DNA from: Acetatifactor sp.
GTDB taxonomy: Bacteria; Bacillota; Clostridia; Lachnospirales; Lachnospiraceae
Direction of reading: 5' to 3'
Assembly: GCA_016303085.1 (NCBI GenBank)
Contig: JAEDMI010000012.1
Location: forward strand, 1-24,690
Length of the DNA stretch: 24,690 nt
Shown in pieces: positions 7,313-16,519 of the stretch. The position numbers and the translations under genes were made by a program. The notes beneath the pieces are model-generated. The model was not told the DNA's origin, did no database searches, and saw only the letters and a program-made list of their open reading frames with translations. Position 1 is the first letter of the stretch. Each line of letters starts with the position of its first letter.

Positions 7313-10300
7313 GTGGCGGAATTGCGGGAAGATGAAAACGAATACATTGTCCTGAATCGGCAGGAAGAATTCGCAGTATCGGAAAAGGATTCGCAAAGTA
7401 CAGAGAACTATACACAGCTTTCTCAATATCAGTACTTCGATTTTGAGGCTATTCAGAAGAACATGCGGCTGACAGAGGCAAAGATGCGCAAGGCGAAGGA
7501 AGTACTGACTCAAAATCTGGTAACCATCAAAGAAGTAAACAGTGGTTTTAGCGATGAAGCGGACGGTATGATGGGGGAAGTCACCGGTGAGGGATATCAG
7601 GGGAAGAATTTTTTCCCCATTCATGTGGTGTTTGACAGAAAAAAGATATTGTATGCGGAGTGCGGATGTTCTGAGTGCAGACAGCATTTTTATTATAGAT
7701 ATTATAGGCGCGAGTATTGCTTTTATCTGGCAGCATTTTCGGAACTGATGAAGAAGGAATTGCAGCAAAAGAATTTCGGAGATGCCACGGACAGGCTGGC
7801 TGCCGGACTGATGTATGCTTTTTCTGAGCAACAGAAAAATTACATTGTGGCGGATACGGTGGGAAAGAAGGAAAGCCTTACCCTGCTTCCCAGATTGTGC
7901 AGGAAGAACGGTGAGCTGACTGTTTCTTTCAAGGTGGGAGAGAATAAGCTGTTTGTGGTAAAGGACTTGTTCAAATTTTACGGCGATATACAGGAATCGC
8001 GGAGCAGTATCTATGGCAACAGCACGGAAATCAATCACCACATTGATAATTTTACGGAGGAGGGCAAGAATTGGATTGAATTTATCGGGCAGGTTGTGAA
8101 GGAGGAGCAGAACTTTGCAAAGAGGCTTGCCGAGGCTGAAGTTTACTCTAAACGTGCATTGTCGAAATGCGGGGAACTTGCATTGTTTGGGTGGAGACTG
8201 GAAGAATTACATAGACTGCTGGGGAACCGGGGCGTGGAGTATGAGGACAGGGATGCTGAAAAAAAGGAGAAAAGGATACTTTATGCCCGTCAAATGAATC
8301 CGAAGATATCCCTGACTATCCGAAAAAACAGCATCAGCAACAGACGTGTCTTTCACGGAGTGGAGGTAGACTGCCGAATGCCCGAACTTTATGAGGGAAG
8401 CAGCTCCTTTTATTTTATTTGTGAAGACGGAATTTGCAGGATGCAGGAGGATTTTGCCGGACGTATTCGAACACTGGCGAATTTTTGCAGTAACGGTTCC
8501 ATAAGGTTTCAGGTGGGAAGAAATCATCTTGCGCAGTTTTACTACAATGTTCTGCCCCAACTGGAGGGTGTGATAGACATTGTGGAAGAAAATGCCGAGG
8601 AGATTGCATCATATCTGCCCCCCAGAGCGCAGTTTGTATTTTACCTGGATGCGGAGGAGCATGATATGAGTTGCCGGATCAAGGCAAGGTACGGAGAACG
8701 GGAGTTTTCCCTGTTGGAGGAGGCAGATAGCGGGGAACTTTTTCGGGATGGACAAAAGGAGGGGGAGATACTGTTCCTGACCAGACAGTGGTTTCCCTGC
8801 CTGGATACACAAAAGCAGGAGTTAAATTGCGGTCAGAACGAGGAATTGATGTATCAGGTACTGGATCGTGGCGTGGAGGCGCTCCTTGCGCTGGGAGAGG
8901 TACAATGCACCAGACGGTTTAGCGGAATGAATATAGGGCGCAGAGTACGGGTGTCCGTGGGCGTGTCTGTTTCAAAAGACTTGCTGAACCTGGAAGTTGC
9001 CACACAGGATGTCCCGCAGGAGGAACTGCTTGAGGTTCTGAAAAGCTACCGGGCAAGGAAACGGTATCACCGGCTCAAAAACGGGGATTTCTTAAGCCTG
9101 GAGGATGATTCTTTGGCTACTCTGGAGGAGATGCTTCAGACTCTGCGGTTGTCACCGAAAGATTTACTCACGGGCAATGTGAAACTGCCATTGTATCGTG
9201 GGCTTTATCTGGATAAGCTGTTGGAGAAGAATGAGGAGATTTACAGTAATCGCGACAGCCACTTCAGGGAGATGGTGAAGAATTTCAAGACAGTGAAGGA
9301 TGCCGATTTTGAGGTTCCGGACTCTCTGAGGGGAATCATGCGCGGTTATCAGAGAATGGGCTACCGCTGGCTTCGGATGCTGGAGGAATACCGAATGGGA
9401 GGTATTCTTGCCGATGATATGGGACTGGGAAAAACCTTACAGGTGATAGCTGTAATTTTGGCAGCAAAGAGAGAGGGCAGGAAGGGTTCATCCCTGGTGG
9501 TGACACCTGCCTCCCTGGTCTATAACTGGGGGGAAGAACTGAATCGTTTTGCTCCGGAACTCTCCTGTTGCTTTATCACGGGAAATCAAGAGGAGAGAGC
9601 CGAAAAACTAAAACAGTACGGCAACTACGATGTGATTGTAACCTCCTATGATTTGCTGAAACGCGATATAGCAGAATACGAGGATAAGGAATTTCATTAC
9701 CAGATTATTGACGAGGCGCAGTATATTAAGAATCATACCACAGCAGCGGCTAAGGCAGTGAAATGTATCAAAAGCAAAACAAGATATGCGCTTACCGGTA
9801 CACCGATAGAAAACCGTCTCAGTGAGTTGTGGAGTATTTTTGACTATTTACTTCCGGGGTATCTTTACAGTTATGAGGTGTTTCGAAATGATTTTGAAGC
9901 ACCTATCGTAAAAAGCGAGGAACCTGCGGCACTGGAACGGCTGCAAAGAATGGTAGCGCCCTTTATCCTGCGCAGACTAAAGGAAAATGTACTGAAAGAT
10001 CTTCCGGAGAAGCTGGAGGAAAGCCGTTATGTGAAGTTTGAGGAGGAACAGCAGAAGCTGTATGACGCTCAGGTGATTCTGATGAGACAGAGACTTGTAA
10101 TGCAGAGCGCAGAAGAGTTTCGGAAAGGTAAAATACAGATTCTTGCCGAACTGATGAAACTGCGTCAGATATGCTGTGACCCGGGACTCTGCTTTGAAAA
10201 TTATAAGGGAGAATCCGCAAAGCTGGATGCCTGTGTGGAACTGGTGCAAAGCGCTGTGGAGAGTGGACACAAGATTCTGCTGTTTTCCCAGTTTACCTCC

Positions 10301-10723
10301 ATGTTAGAACTGATTGCGGGACGGCTTGCGCAGGAAAAACTGTCTTTTTATACCATTACAGGAGATACACCGAAGGAGAAGCGTCTGCAGCTTGTAAATG
10401 CATTTAACGCTGATGACACAAATGTGTTTTTGATTTCCCTGAAGGCGGGCGGGGTAGGCCTGAATCTGGTGGGAGCGGATGTGGTGATTCATTACGATCC
10501 CTGGTGGAATGTGGCGGTACAGAATCAGGCAACAGACCGGGCGCATCGAATCGGGCAGACGAAGAAGGTTGTGGTATACAGGCTGATTGCCAAGGGGACA
10601 ATTGAAGAAAAGATTCAGCAGCTTCAGGAGAGCAAAAAGGCATTGTCAGACAGGATTATTCAGGGAGATGCAGGACAGCTTGGCAGCATGACGAGGGAAG
10701 ATTTTCTGGCTCTTTTGGAATAA
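7313..10723 (+). CDS. SNF2-family DNA helicase/translocase with SWIM-like N-terminus
   Basis: The 1136-residue protein is a Swi2/Snf2-type ATPase that should move along double-stranded DNA or remodel protein-DNA complexes. A SWIM-like zinc motif lies at C117-G-C119 with C136-F-Y138; the usual final His is Tyr here, so zinc binding may be impaired. A long region of unknown fold (about 150-640) follows. The RecA-like domain 1 has ILADDMGLGKT with Lys707 (Walker A), the DEAQ box at 800-803 and LTGTPIENRLSELWSIFDYL. Domain 2 has ILLFSQFTSM, the SLKAGGVGLNL motif, and QNQATDRAHRIGQ (1070-1082) with the arginine finger region. The GTG start has GGGAGG 6 bases upstream. It resembles the YwqA-like bacterial SNF2 group. 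Its partners are unknown; cotranscription with ligA and rnhA hints at DNA maintenance, but this is inference. Confidence 0.92.
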   Translation: MAELREDENEYIVLNRQEEFAVSEKDSQSTENYTQLSQYQYFDFEAIQKNMRLTEAKMRKAKEVLTQNLVTIKEVNSGFSDEADGMMGEVTGEGYQGKNFFPIHVVFDRKKILYAECGCSECRQHFYYRYYRREYCFYLAAFSELMKKELQQKNFGDATDRLAAGLMYAFSEQQKNYIVADTVGKKESLTLLPRLCRKNGELTVSFKVGENKLFVVKDLFKFYGDIQESRSSIYGNSTEINHHIDNFTEEGKNWIEFIGQVVKEEQNFAKRLAEAEVYSKRALSKCGELALFGWRLEELHRLLGNRGVEYEDRDAEKKEKRILYARQMNPKISLTIRKNSISNRRVFHGVEVDCRMPELYEGSSSFYFICEDGICRMQEDFAGRIRTLANFCSNGSIRFQVGRNHLAQFYYNVLPQLEGVIDIVEENAEEIASYLPPRAQFVFYLDAEEHDMSCRIKARYGEREFSLLEEADSGELFRDGQKEGEILFLTRQWFPCLDTQKQELNCGQNEELMYQVLDRGVEALLALGEVQCTRRFSGMNIGRRVRVSVGVSVSKDLLNLEVATQDVPQEELLEVLKSYRARKRYHRLKNGDFLSLEDDSLATLEEMLQTLRLSPKDLLTGNVKLPLYRGLYLDKLLEKNEEIYSNRDSHFREMVKNFKTVKDADFEVPDSLRGIMRGYQRMGYRWLRMLEEYRMGGILADDMGLGKTLQVIAVILAAKREGRKGSSLVVTPASLVYNWGEELNRFAPELSCCFITGNQEERAEKLKQYGNYDVIVTSYDLLKRDIAEYEDKEFHYQIIDEAQYIKNHTTAAAKAVKCIKSKTRYALTGTPIENRLSELWSIFDYLLPGYLYSYEVFRNDFEAPIVKSEEPAALERLQRMVAPFILRRLKENVLKDLPEKLEESRYVKFEEEQQKLYDAQVILMRQRLVMQSAEEFRKGKIQILAELMKLRQICCDPGLCFENYKGESAKLDACVELVQSAVESGHKILLFSQFTSMLELIAGRLAQEKLSFYTITGDTPKEKRLQLVNAFNADDTNVFLISLKAGGVGLNLVGADVVIHYDPWWNVAVQNQATDRAHRIGQTKKVVVYRLIAKGTIEEKIQQLQESKKALSDRIIQGDAGQLGSMTREDFLALLE

Positions 10724-10785
10724 AAAGGGAATCTTGTCCATATACTGTAAAAAAGGGTTGAAAAATCCCGTGAAAGGAGACAGGT

Positions 10786-11025
10786 ATGGCAAGAGGACAG
10801 AGAAAGACCATCGAAGAAAAAATAGCTGCAAAGCAGGAATTGATTGACGCGTTAATGACCCGTGTGGAGTCAGAGAAAAGGGAATTGGACGAGTTGTTTC
10901 AGGAAAAGAAAAGAAAGGAATTGGAAACAGTCAGCGAGCTGATTGCGGATGCGGGGCTGCAGCCGGACGAGGTGGCGGAAGTATTGCAGGAATATATGAG
11001 AGCAAAAGCCGCAGTGGCATCATAA
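10786..11025 (+). CDS. Small charged coiled-coil protein, unknown function
   Basis: A 79-residue protein with an excellent ribosome site (AAGGAGA, 7 bases before the ATG). Residues 8-50 form a single highly charged amphipathic helix likely to be a coiled coil (IEEKIAAKQELIDALMTRV, then EKKRKELETV). A second short helical part reads AGLQPDEVAEVLQEYM. There is no signal peptide or membrane segment. The layout recalls DUF4315-type proteins, which also pair an N-terminal coil with a 'DxxPEEVxxxL'-like tail, but I cannot confirm membership. It is the last gene before the hairpin at 11041 and follows the helicase by 62 bases, so it may be cotranscribed. The function is unknown. Confidence 0.75.
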   Translation: MARGQRKTIEEKIAAKQELIDALMTRVESEKRELDELFQEKKRKELETVSELIADAGLQPDEVAEVLQEYMRAKAAVAS

Positions 11026-11040
11026 GATTTTTCAACATGA

Positions 11041-11097
11041 AATGCACCTTCCGGGGCAGCAGATGAAACATCTGCACCGGGAGGTGCATTTATGTTT
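11041..11097. terminator. Long hairpin, probable bidirectional terminator between convergent genes
   Basis: AATGCACCT (11041-11049) pairs with AGGTGCATT (11082-11090), CCGG (11051-11054) with CCGG (11077-11080), and GCAGATG (11059-11065) with CATCTGC (11069-11075). A small asymmetric bulge separates the inner arms. A T-rich stretch follows on the plus strand (TATGTTTGTTTATTTG), and the minus strand has TTGAAAAATC after its side. It sits between the end of the plus-strand cluster and the end of the minus-strand activase gene, so it can serve both. Confidence 0.75.
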
Positions 11098-11114
11098 GTT
11101 TATTTGAAGTTACA

Positions 11115-14100
11115 CTAGTCCAAATTTCTCTGGGCTGTGGACAGCATCAGTTTGATGCGGTTCAGCTGGTTTACTTCGCTGGCGCCGGGATCGTAATCGA
11201 TAGCGACGATGTTGGACTCGGGGTAGGCCTTGCGCAGTGCCTTAATAACGCCCTTGCCCACAACATGGTTGGGCAGGCAGCCGAAGGGCTGAGTACATAC
11301 GATGTTGGGAACACCGTCATGAATCAGTTCTACCATCTCTCCGGTGAGGAACCATCCTTCTCCGGTCTGGTTGCCGATGGATACGATAGGCTCTGCAAAA
11401 TCTGCAATCTCCCGGATGGGAGTGGGGGCTGAAAAGTGTCTGCTCTTTTTGAATTCTTTTACGGCAGAGCCCCTGAGAAGATGCTCAATAGCCCAGATGC
11501 CGATTTTGGAATTGCGGGCGGTCTTTTTGCTCATGCCCAGATTGTCTGCTTTATACAGCTGATTGTAAAAGCAGTAAAGCATGAAATCAATCAGGTCCGG
11601 AACCACTGCCTCGGCTCCTTCGCTCTCCAGAAGTTCTACCAGGTGATTATTGCCGGCGGGTGAGAACTTAACCAAAATCTCGCCCACAATACCTACACGG
11701 GGTTTCTTTACAGCCAGAATGGGAATATTGTCAAAGTCGCGGATAATCTCTTTGCACAGCTTATTGAATTTCATCAGGCTGATATGTTTTGCTGATACAA
11801 ATTCCTGTACTACCTTCAGCCATTTCCGGTGAACGGCGTTTACACTGCCCGGGGTAGCCTCGTAGGGGCGCATCCGATAGACGCAACGCATGAAGATATC
11901 TCCGAATTCCGCACCGATAGCGGCGCGAAGCATAATATCTGCGTTGAGATGGAAGCCCGGGTTACTTTCGATACCGGCCAGATTTAGGGAAATCACAGGA
12001 ATCTGTGCCATATCTGCTTTTTTCAGTGCCCGGCGGATAAAGCCCACATAGTTGGTGGCACGGCAGCCGCCGCCGGTCTGGGTCATAATAATGGCGGTCT
12101 TATTCAAATCGTATTTTTCGGAGAGCAATGCTTCCATAATCTGCCCAACCACCAGAAGAGAGGGGTAGCAGGCATCATTGTTTACATATTTCAGTCCCAC
12201 ATCTACAGAGTGTTTGTTGTCGTTATCCAGAACAACAAAATTATAGCCGCAGGCATTAAAAGCAGGTTCCAAGATTTCAAAATGAATGGGTGACATCTGG
12301 GGGCAGATGATGGTATAATCCCTGCGCATTTCTTCCGTAAAGGGTACCTTTTCGATAGCGGAGGAGCGAAGGGTACGTTTCTTTTGCATTTTTTCCCGAA
12401 CTTTGATGGCAGACAGCAGGGAGCGAACACGGATTCTGGCAGCACCCAAATTGTTTACCTCGTCAATTTTCAAACAGGTATAAATCTTGTCTGAGCCGGA
12501 CAGAATGTCATTTACCTGGTCTGTGGTAACGGCATCCAGACCGCAGCCGAAGGAGTTCAGCTGAATTAAGTCCAGATTGTCCACGGTCTTTACATAGCTT
12601 GCGGCAGCGTAAAGCCTGGAGTGGTACATCCACTGGTCTGAGACAATCAGCGGCCTCTCGGGATGTCCCAGGTGTGAGATGGAATCCTCGGTCAGAACAG
12701 CTATATCAAAGGATGTAATCAGTTCGGGAATACCATGGTTGATTTCCGGGTCCACATGGTAAGGCCGCCCGGCAAGGACAATTCCTCTTTTTCCGGTCTC
12801 CTCCAGATATTTCAGGGTTTCTTCACCTTTTTCCTGCATATCCTTATGCACATTTGCAAGTTCCTCCCAGGCTGCCGCCGCAGCAGCTTTTACCTCTTTT
12901 GCGGGAAGCTCCGAAAATTCCTTTAACAGAGCCTGGGTTACGGTACCTAAGTCGCGGAAGGACATAAAGGGATTGCGAAGTCTGAAAGAACCGTTGGAAA
13001 TTTCTTCCACATTATTCTTGATGTTCTCGGAGTAGGAAGTGACAATAGGGCAGTTGTAATGGTTATTTGCCCCCTCTACTTCATCCCGCTCATAGAACAG
13101 TGCGGGATAGAAAATGAAATCTACCCCCTGCTTAATCAGCCAGGTTACATGACCGTGAGCCAGCTTTGCGGGATAGCACTCTGACTCGCTGGGGATAGAC
13201 TCTATACCTAACTCATAAATTCGGCGGTTGGAGCTGGGGGAGAGTACCACACGGTAGCCCAATCTGGTAAAAAATACATGCCAGAAAGGATAATTTTCAT
13301 ACATGTTCAGGACTCTGGGAATGCCTACCGTACCTCTGGGAGCCTGGTCAGCATCCAGAGAGGGGTAGGAGAAGAGCCGATTAAGCTTATATTCGAACAA
13401 ATTCGGCACATTGTTGGCACTTTTCTGCCCGCCGATACCGCGCTCACAGCGGTTGCCGGAGATGAACTGGCGTCCGCCGGAGAATTTGTTGATGGTAAGG
13501 CGGCAGCTGTTGGTACAGCCCTTACACTTTGCCATACTGGTTTCATACTGAAGTGAGCATATTTTTTCATAGGAAAGCATACTGCTTATGTATCCCTCTT
13601 CATAGCGTTCCCGCGCAATTAAAGCGGCGCCGAAAGCACCCATAATGCCGGCAATATCGGGACGAATTGCCTCGCAGCCCGCAATTTTCTCAAAGCTGCG
13701 CAGTACGGCGTCATTGTAGAAGGTTCCACCCTGAACAACGATATTTTTACCGAGCTCTGAAGCATCGGAGACTTTAATTACCTTGAACAGGGCATTTTTA
13801 ATGACAGAATAAGCAAGTCCGGCGGAAATGTCAGCGACACTTGCACCTTCCTTCTGAGCCTGTTTTACCTTGGAATTCATAAATACGGTACAGCGGGTGC
13901 CCAAGTCGATGGGGTGTTCCGCGAAAAGAGCGGCCTGTGCAAAATCCTGTACACTGTAATTTAGGGATTTGGCAAAGGTTTCAATGAAGGAGCCGCAGCC
14001 GGAGGAGCAGGCCTCATTGAGCTGTACGCTGTCCACGGTCTGATTTTTGATTTTTATACACTTCATATCCTGGCCGCCGATATCCAGAATACAATCTACT

Positions 14101-15350
14101 TCAGGGTCAAAAAAAGCGGCTGCGTAATAGTGCGCCACAGTCTCCACCTCGCCGTCATCCAACAGAAAAGCAGCCTTCATCAGGGCTTCTCCGTAGCCGG
14201 TTGAGCAGGAGCGGACGATATGTACATCTTCGGGCAGCTGTCCGTAGATTTCCTTCAGGGAGCGAATGGCGGTTTTTAAAGGGCTTCCGTCATTACTGCT
14301 ATAGAAAGAGTAAAGCAGGGAGCCGTCTTCACCCACCAAAGCAATTTTTGTAGTGGTGGAGCCGGCATCAATACCCAGGAATGCATTGCCTTTATAGGAA
14401 GATAATTCAGCCGTACCTACGCGGTGTTTTGCATGACGTTCCTGAAAGGCATCGTAAGCAGCTCTGTCTGCAAACAGTGGCTCCATACGCTCCACTTCAA
14501 ACTCCATTTTGATATCAGCGGAGAGCTTGCCTACCATTTCCTCCATGGTAAAGGAAACCTCTTCCTTTGCGTTCAAAGCAGAGCCAATGGCGGCAAAAAG
14601 ATGGGAATTGTCGGTGTCTATAATGTGTTCCTCGTCCAATTTCAGCGTGCGGATAAAGGCAGACTTTAACTCCGACAAAAAGTGGAGAGGACCGCCTAAA
14701 AAGGCAACATGTCCGCGGATAGGTTTCCCGCAGGCAAGACCGGAGATGGTTTGATTGACTACAGCCTGAAAGATGGAGGCAGAGAGGTCTTCCTTAGTTG
14801 CTCCCTCGTTAATCAGAGGCTGTATGTCAGTCTTGGCGAACACACCGCATCTGGCTGCAATGGAATAAAGGGATTTATAGTTTTTGGCGTACTCGTTTAA
14901 GCCGGAGGCATCGGTCTGAAGCAGGGAAGCCATCTGGTCAATAAAGGAACCGGTACCTCCTGCGCAGATTCCGTTCATGCGCTGTTCCACATTGCCGCCT
15001 TCAAAATAAATAATTTTTGCATCTTCGCCGCCAAGCTCAATTGCCACATCGGTCTTGGGAGCCAGCTCCTTCAATGATGTTGCGACAGCGATTACCTCCT
15101 GGGTAAAGGGAACACCCAGATGGTTGGCAAGGGTCAGACCGCCGGAACCGGTTATCATGGGATGAAGAGTAAGGTTTCCCAGTTCTTCATAAGCCTTTTT
15201 TAAAAGTGAGGAAAGAGTTTCCCGGATATTGGCATAGTGACGTTCATAATCTGAAAACAGAATATGATGCTCCTCGTCCAGAATAGCAATTTTGACGGTG
15301 GTGGAGCCGATATCAATACCAAGGGTTGCAATTTTATTGATACTTTCCAT
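11115..15350 (-). CDS. Giant fused acyl-CoA dehydratase activase / dehydratase-like protein
   Basis: The 1411-residue product joins several parts of the 2-hydroxyacyl-CoA dehydratase system. Two BadF/BcrA/HgdC-type ASKHA ATPase domains come first. Domain 1 (about 6-265) has LGIDIGSTTVKIA, C129 in ICAGGTGSF and C168 in AARCGVF; domain 2 (about 324-590) has GIDAGSTTTKIA, C448 in ACSSGCGSF and C487 in GTRCTVF. In HgdC the equivalent cysteines hold a [4Fe-4S] cluster. A cysteine group at C609, C612 and C616 (CKGCTNSC) may bind a further cluster. Then come a DUF2229-like region (about 640-860, with SESECYPAKLAHGH) and a C-terminal HgdB-like part with C1061 (ACYPSLLV) and C1096 (GGGCRATNY). Such activases use ATP to inject one electron into a dehydratase. 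The fusion is widespread in Clostridia, but its substrate is not known to me. No dehydratase genes lie nearby. The ATG start has AAGGAAGGAT about 12 bases upstream. Confidence 0.9.
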   Translation of the reverse strand: MESINKIATLGIDIGSTTVKIAILDEEHHILFSDYERHYANIRETLSSLLKKAYEELGNLTLHPMITGSGGLTLANHLGVPFTQEVIAVATSLKELAPKTDVAIELGGEDAKIIYFEGGNVEQRMNGICAGGTGSFIDQMASLLQTDASGLNEYAKNYKSLYSIAARCGVFAKTDIQPLINEGATKEDLSASIFQAVVNQTISGLACGKPIRGHVAFLGGPLHFLSELKSAFIRTLKLDEEHIIDTDNSHLFAAIGSALNAKEEVSFTMEEMVGKLSADIKMEFEVERMEPLFADRAAYDAFQERHAKHRVGTAELSSYKGNAFLGIDAGSTTTKIALVGEDGSLLYSFYSSNDGSPLKTAIRSLKEIYGQLPEDVHIVRSCSTGYGEALMKAAFLLDDGEVETVAHYYAAAFFDPEVDCILDIGGQDMKCIKIKNQTVDSVQLNEACSSGCGSFIETFAKSLNYSVQDFAQAALFAEHPIDLGTRCTVFMNSKVKQAQKEGASVADISAGLAYSVIKNALFKVIKVSDASELGKNIVVQGGTFYNDAVLRSFEKIAGCEAIRPDIAGIMGAFGAALIARERYEEGYISSMLSYEKICSLQYETSMAKCKGCTNSCRLTINKFSGGRQFISGNRCERGIGGQKSANNVPNLFEYKLNRLFSYPSLDADQAPRGTVGIPRVLNMYENYPFWHVFFTRLGYRVVLSPSSNRRIYELGIESIPSESECYPAKLAHGHVTWLIKQGVDFIFYPALFYERDEVEGANNHYNCPIVTSYSENIKNNVEEISNGSFRLRNPFMSFRDLGTVTQALLKEFSELPAKEVKAAAAAAWEELANVHKDMQEKGEETLKYLEETGKRGIVLAGRPYHVDPEINHGIPELITSFDIAVLTEDSISHLGHPERPLIVSDQWMYHSRLYAAASYVKTVDNLDLIQLNSFGCGLDAVTTDQVNDILSGSDKIYTCLKIDEVNNLGAARIRVRSLLSAIKVREKMQKKRTLRSSAIEKVPFTEEMRRDYTIICPQMSPIHFEILEPAFNACGYNFVVLDNDNKHSVDVGLKYVNNDACYPSLLVVGQIMEALLSEKYDLNKTAIIMTQTGGGCRATNYVGFIRRALKKADMAQIPVISLNLAGIESNPGFHLNADIMLRAAIGAEFGDIFMRCVYRMRPYEATPGSVNAVHRKWLKVVQEFVSAKHISLMKFNKLCKEIIRDFDNIPILAVKKPRVGIVGEILVKFSPAGNNHLVELLESEGAEAVVPDLIDFMLYCFYNQLYKADNLGMSKKTARNSKIGIWAIEHLLRGSAVKEFKKSRHFSAPTPIREIADFAEPIVSIGNQTGEGWFLTGEMVELIHDGVPNIVCTQPFGCLPNHVVGKGVIKALRKAYPESNIVAIDYDPGASEVNQLNRIKLMLSTAQRNLD

Positions 15351-15466
15351 GTATATGTATATCCTTCCTTACTGAATATCGGTTATATCGAAAACTGCTC
15401 TGCGTCGTATCCAAACGGAAATTTCAGGAGAAGAATCCCGGTCGACACAGTTCGACTGACTAAGGT

Positions 15467-15495
15467 ATTATACGACAATCGAGGCAAAAAAGCAA
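15467..15495 (-). promoter_or_regulatory. Predicted promoter of the activase gene
   Basis: Read on the minus strand, TTGCTT (15495-15490) and a perfect TATAAT (15472-15467) are separated by 17 bases. Transcription would start near 15460 and give a leader of about 110 bases. Apart from a short GTCGA/TCGAC inverted pair (15441-15445 with 15452-15456), I see no recognisable riboswitch in the leader. Confidence 0.55.
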
Positions 15496-15557
15496 CGAAC
15501 AAAAGCTGTGAAAACTTTATAAAAATGCTGATTTTTCTATAAAATGGAATTGCTTGG

Positions 15558-15586
15558 TTTACTTCTTATGCGTTGGATGATAAAAT
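15558..15586 (+). promoter_or_regulatory. Predicted promoter of the rhomboid-like / sigma-like / M16 cluster
   Basis: TTTACT (15558-15563) and TAAAAT (15581-15586) are 17 bases apart, and TGA directly before the -10 gives an extended -10. The start codon at 15644 follows 57 bases later. This promoter is divergent from that of the activase gene, so the 15351-15643 gap holds both promoters and no gene. Confidence 0.6.
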
Positions 15587-15643
15587 GTATTCGTGTGTTT
15601 TTTTGAAAATGACAGTTAATAATAAGTGAAAGGGAATAGATAC

Positions 15644-16519
15644 ATGAGTAAATGGGAGAAAAAATTCGGAAAATATGCAATTCCGAATCTGACAATTATT
15701 TTACTGGGGTGCTATATTGTAGGGTATTTTTTTACATGGCTGCTGCCGGGTGTGATGAGCTATCTGACACTGAATCCTTACGCTATCATGCACGGACAGA
15801 TATGGCGGCTTATCACATGGGTGATTGCGCCTCCGACTGTAGCAAATTCCTACAGAGATATTATTTTTATTCTGATTATGCTGATGTTCTATTTCAGCCT
15901 GGGAACCAGTCTGGAGAGGGTCTGGGGAACGTGGAGATATAATGTCTATATTTTTACCGGTATTCTTCTGACTGTGGCAGGAAGTTTTGTGTGCATGCTG
16001 CTGCTCTATATAATTTACGGAACCGGTTCAGCTGCCATAGTTGGCAGCATTTGCTCCATCGGAGCATGGCAGTTCAGTACATTTTACATTAACATGTCCA
16101 TTTTCCTGGCGTATGCGGCAACCTTCCCCGATGCGCAGGTACTGTTGATGTTTGTCATTCCGGTAAGGGTAAAGTGGCTGGGAATTGCCTACGGCGTCAT
16201 GCTCACACTGGAGATGGTGGAATTTCTGATGAGTGGGGCATGGTTCAGTGTGGCGGCCATTGCAGCATCACTGATAAACTTCCTGATTTTCATGCTGAAA
16301 GCAAAAAACAATCTGCGCTTAAATCCGAAACAGATGAAGCGCCGGGCGGAGTTTCGGCAGGATATCAAGCGAAATCCCAAGGTTACAACCCACAAATGTG
16401 CGGTTTGCGGAAGAACGGAGGAGGATGACCCGACGCTTGAGTTCCGTTTCTGCTCTAAGTGCAACGGCAACTATGAGTATTGTCAGTATCATCTGTTTAC
16501 ACATGAACACAAGGTATGA
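15644..16519 (+). CDS. Rhomboid-fold membrane protein with C-terminal zinc ribbon; catalytic residues not seen
   Basis: The 291-residue protein has about six hydrophobic segments between residues 16 and 222, then a basic linker and a cysteine-rich tail. GQIWRLITWVIAPP and the loop SLGTSLERVWGTWRYN are typical of the rhomboid fold (the WR-containing first loop). However, the serine motif GxSG is not visible (the nearest segment reads GSICSIGAW), and the last helices hold no histidine, so proteolysis is doubtful; a derlin-like or pseudoprotease role is possible. The tail has CAVCG (C252, C255), then FCSKC and YCQYH with HEH at the end, which look like a zinc ribbon facing the cytoplasm. The ATG at 15644 is preceded by AGGGAA at 7 bases; a GTG at 15626 has no ribosome site. 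It leads a plus-strand cluster of four genes. Confidence 0.75.
   Translation: MSKWEKKFGKYAIPNLTIILLGCYIVGYFFTWLLPGVMSYLTLNPYAIMHGQIWRLITWVIAPPTVANSYRDIIFILIMLMFYFSLGTSLERVWGTWRYNVYIFTGILLTVAGSFVCMLLLYIIYGTGSAAIVGSICSIGAWQFSTFYINMSIFLAYAATFPDAQVLLMFVIPVRVKWLGIAYGVMLTLEMVEFLMSGAWFSVAAIAASLINFLIFMLKAKNNLRLNPKQMKRRAEFRQDIKRNPKVTTHKCAVCGRTEEDDPTLEFRFCSKCNGNYEYCQYHLFTHEHKV

Noticed and set aside
6587..8041. 484-residue open frame on the minus strand
   Set aside because: It lies fully antisense to metA and the helicase gene, both with firm domain matches. Its translation is rich in Leu, Ile, His and Arg with no domain, as expected of a shadow frame.
15264..15542. 92-residue plus-strand frame across the activase start and the promoter gap
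   Set aside because: It overlaps the firm activase gene in antisense and has no ribosome site or domain.
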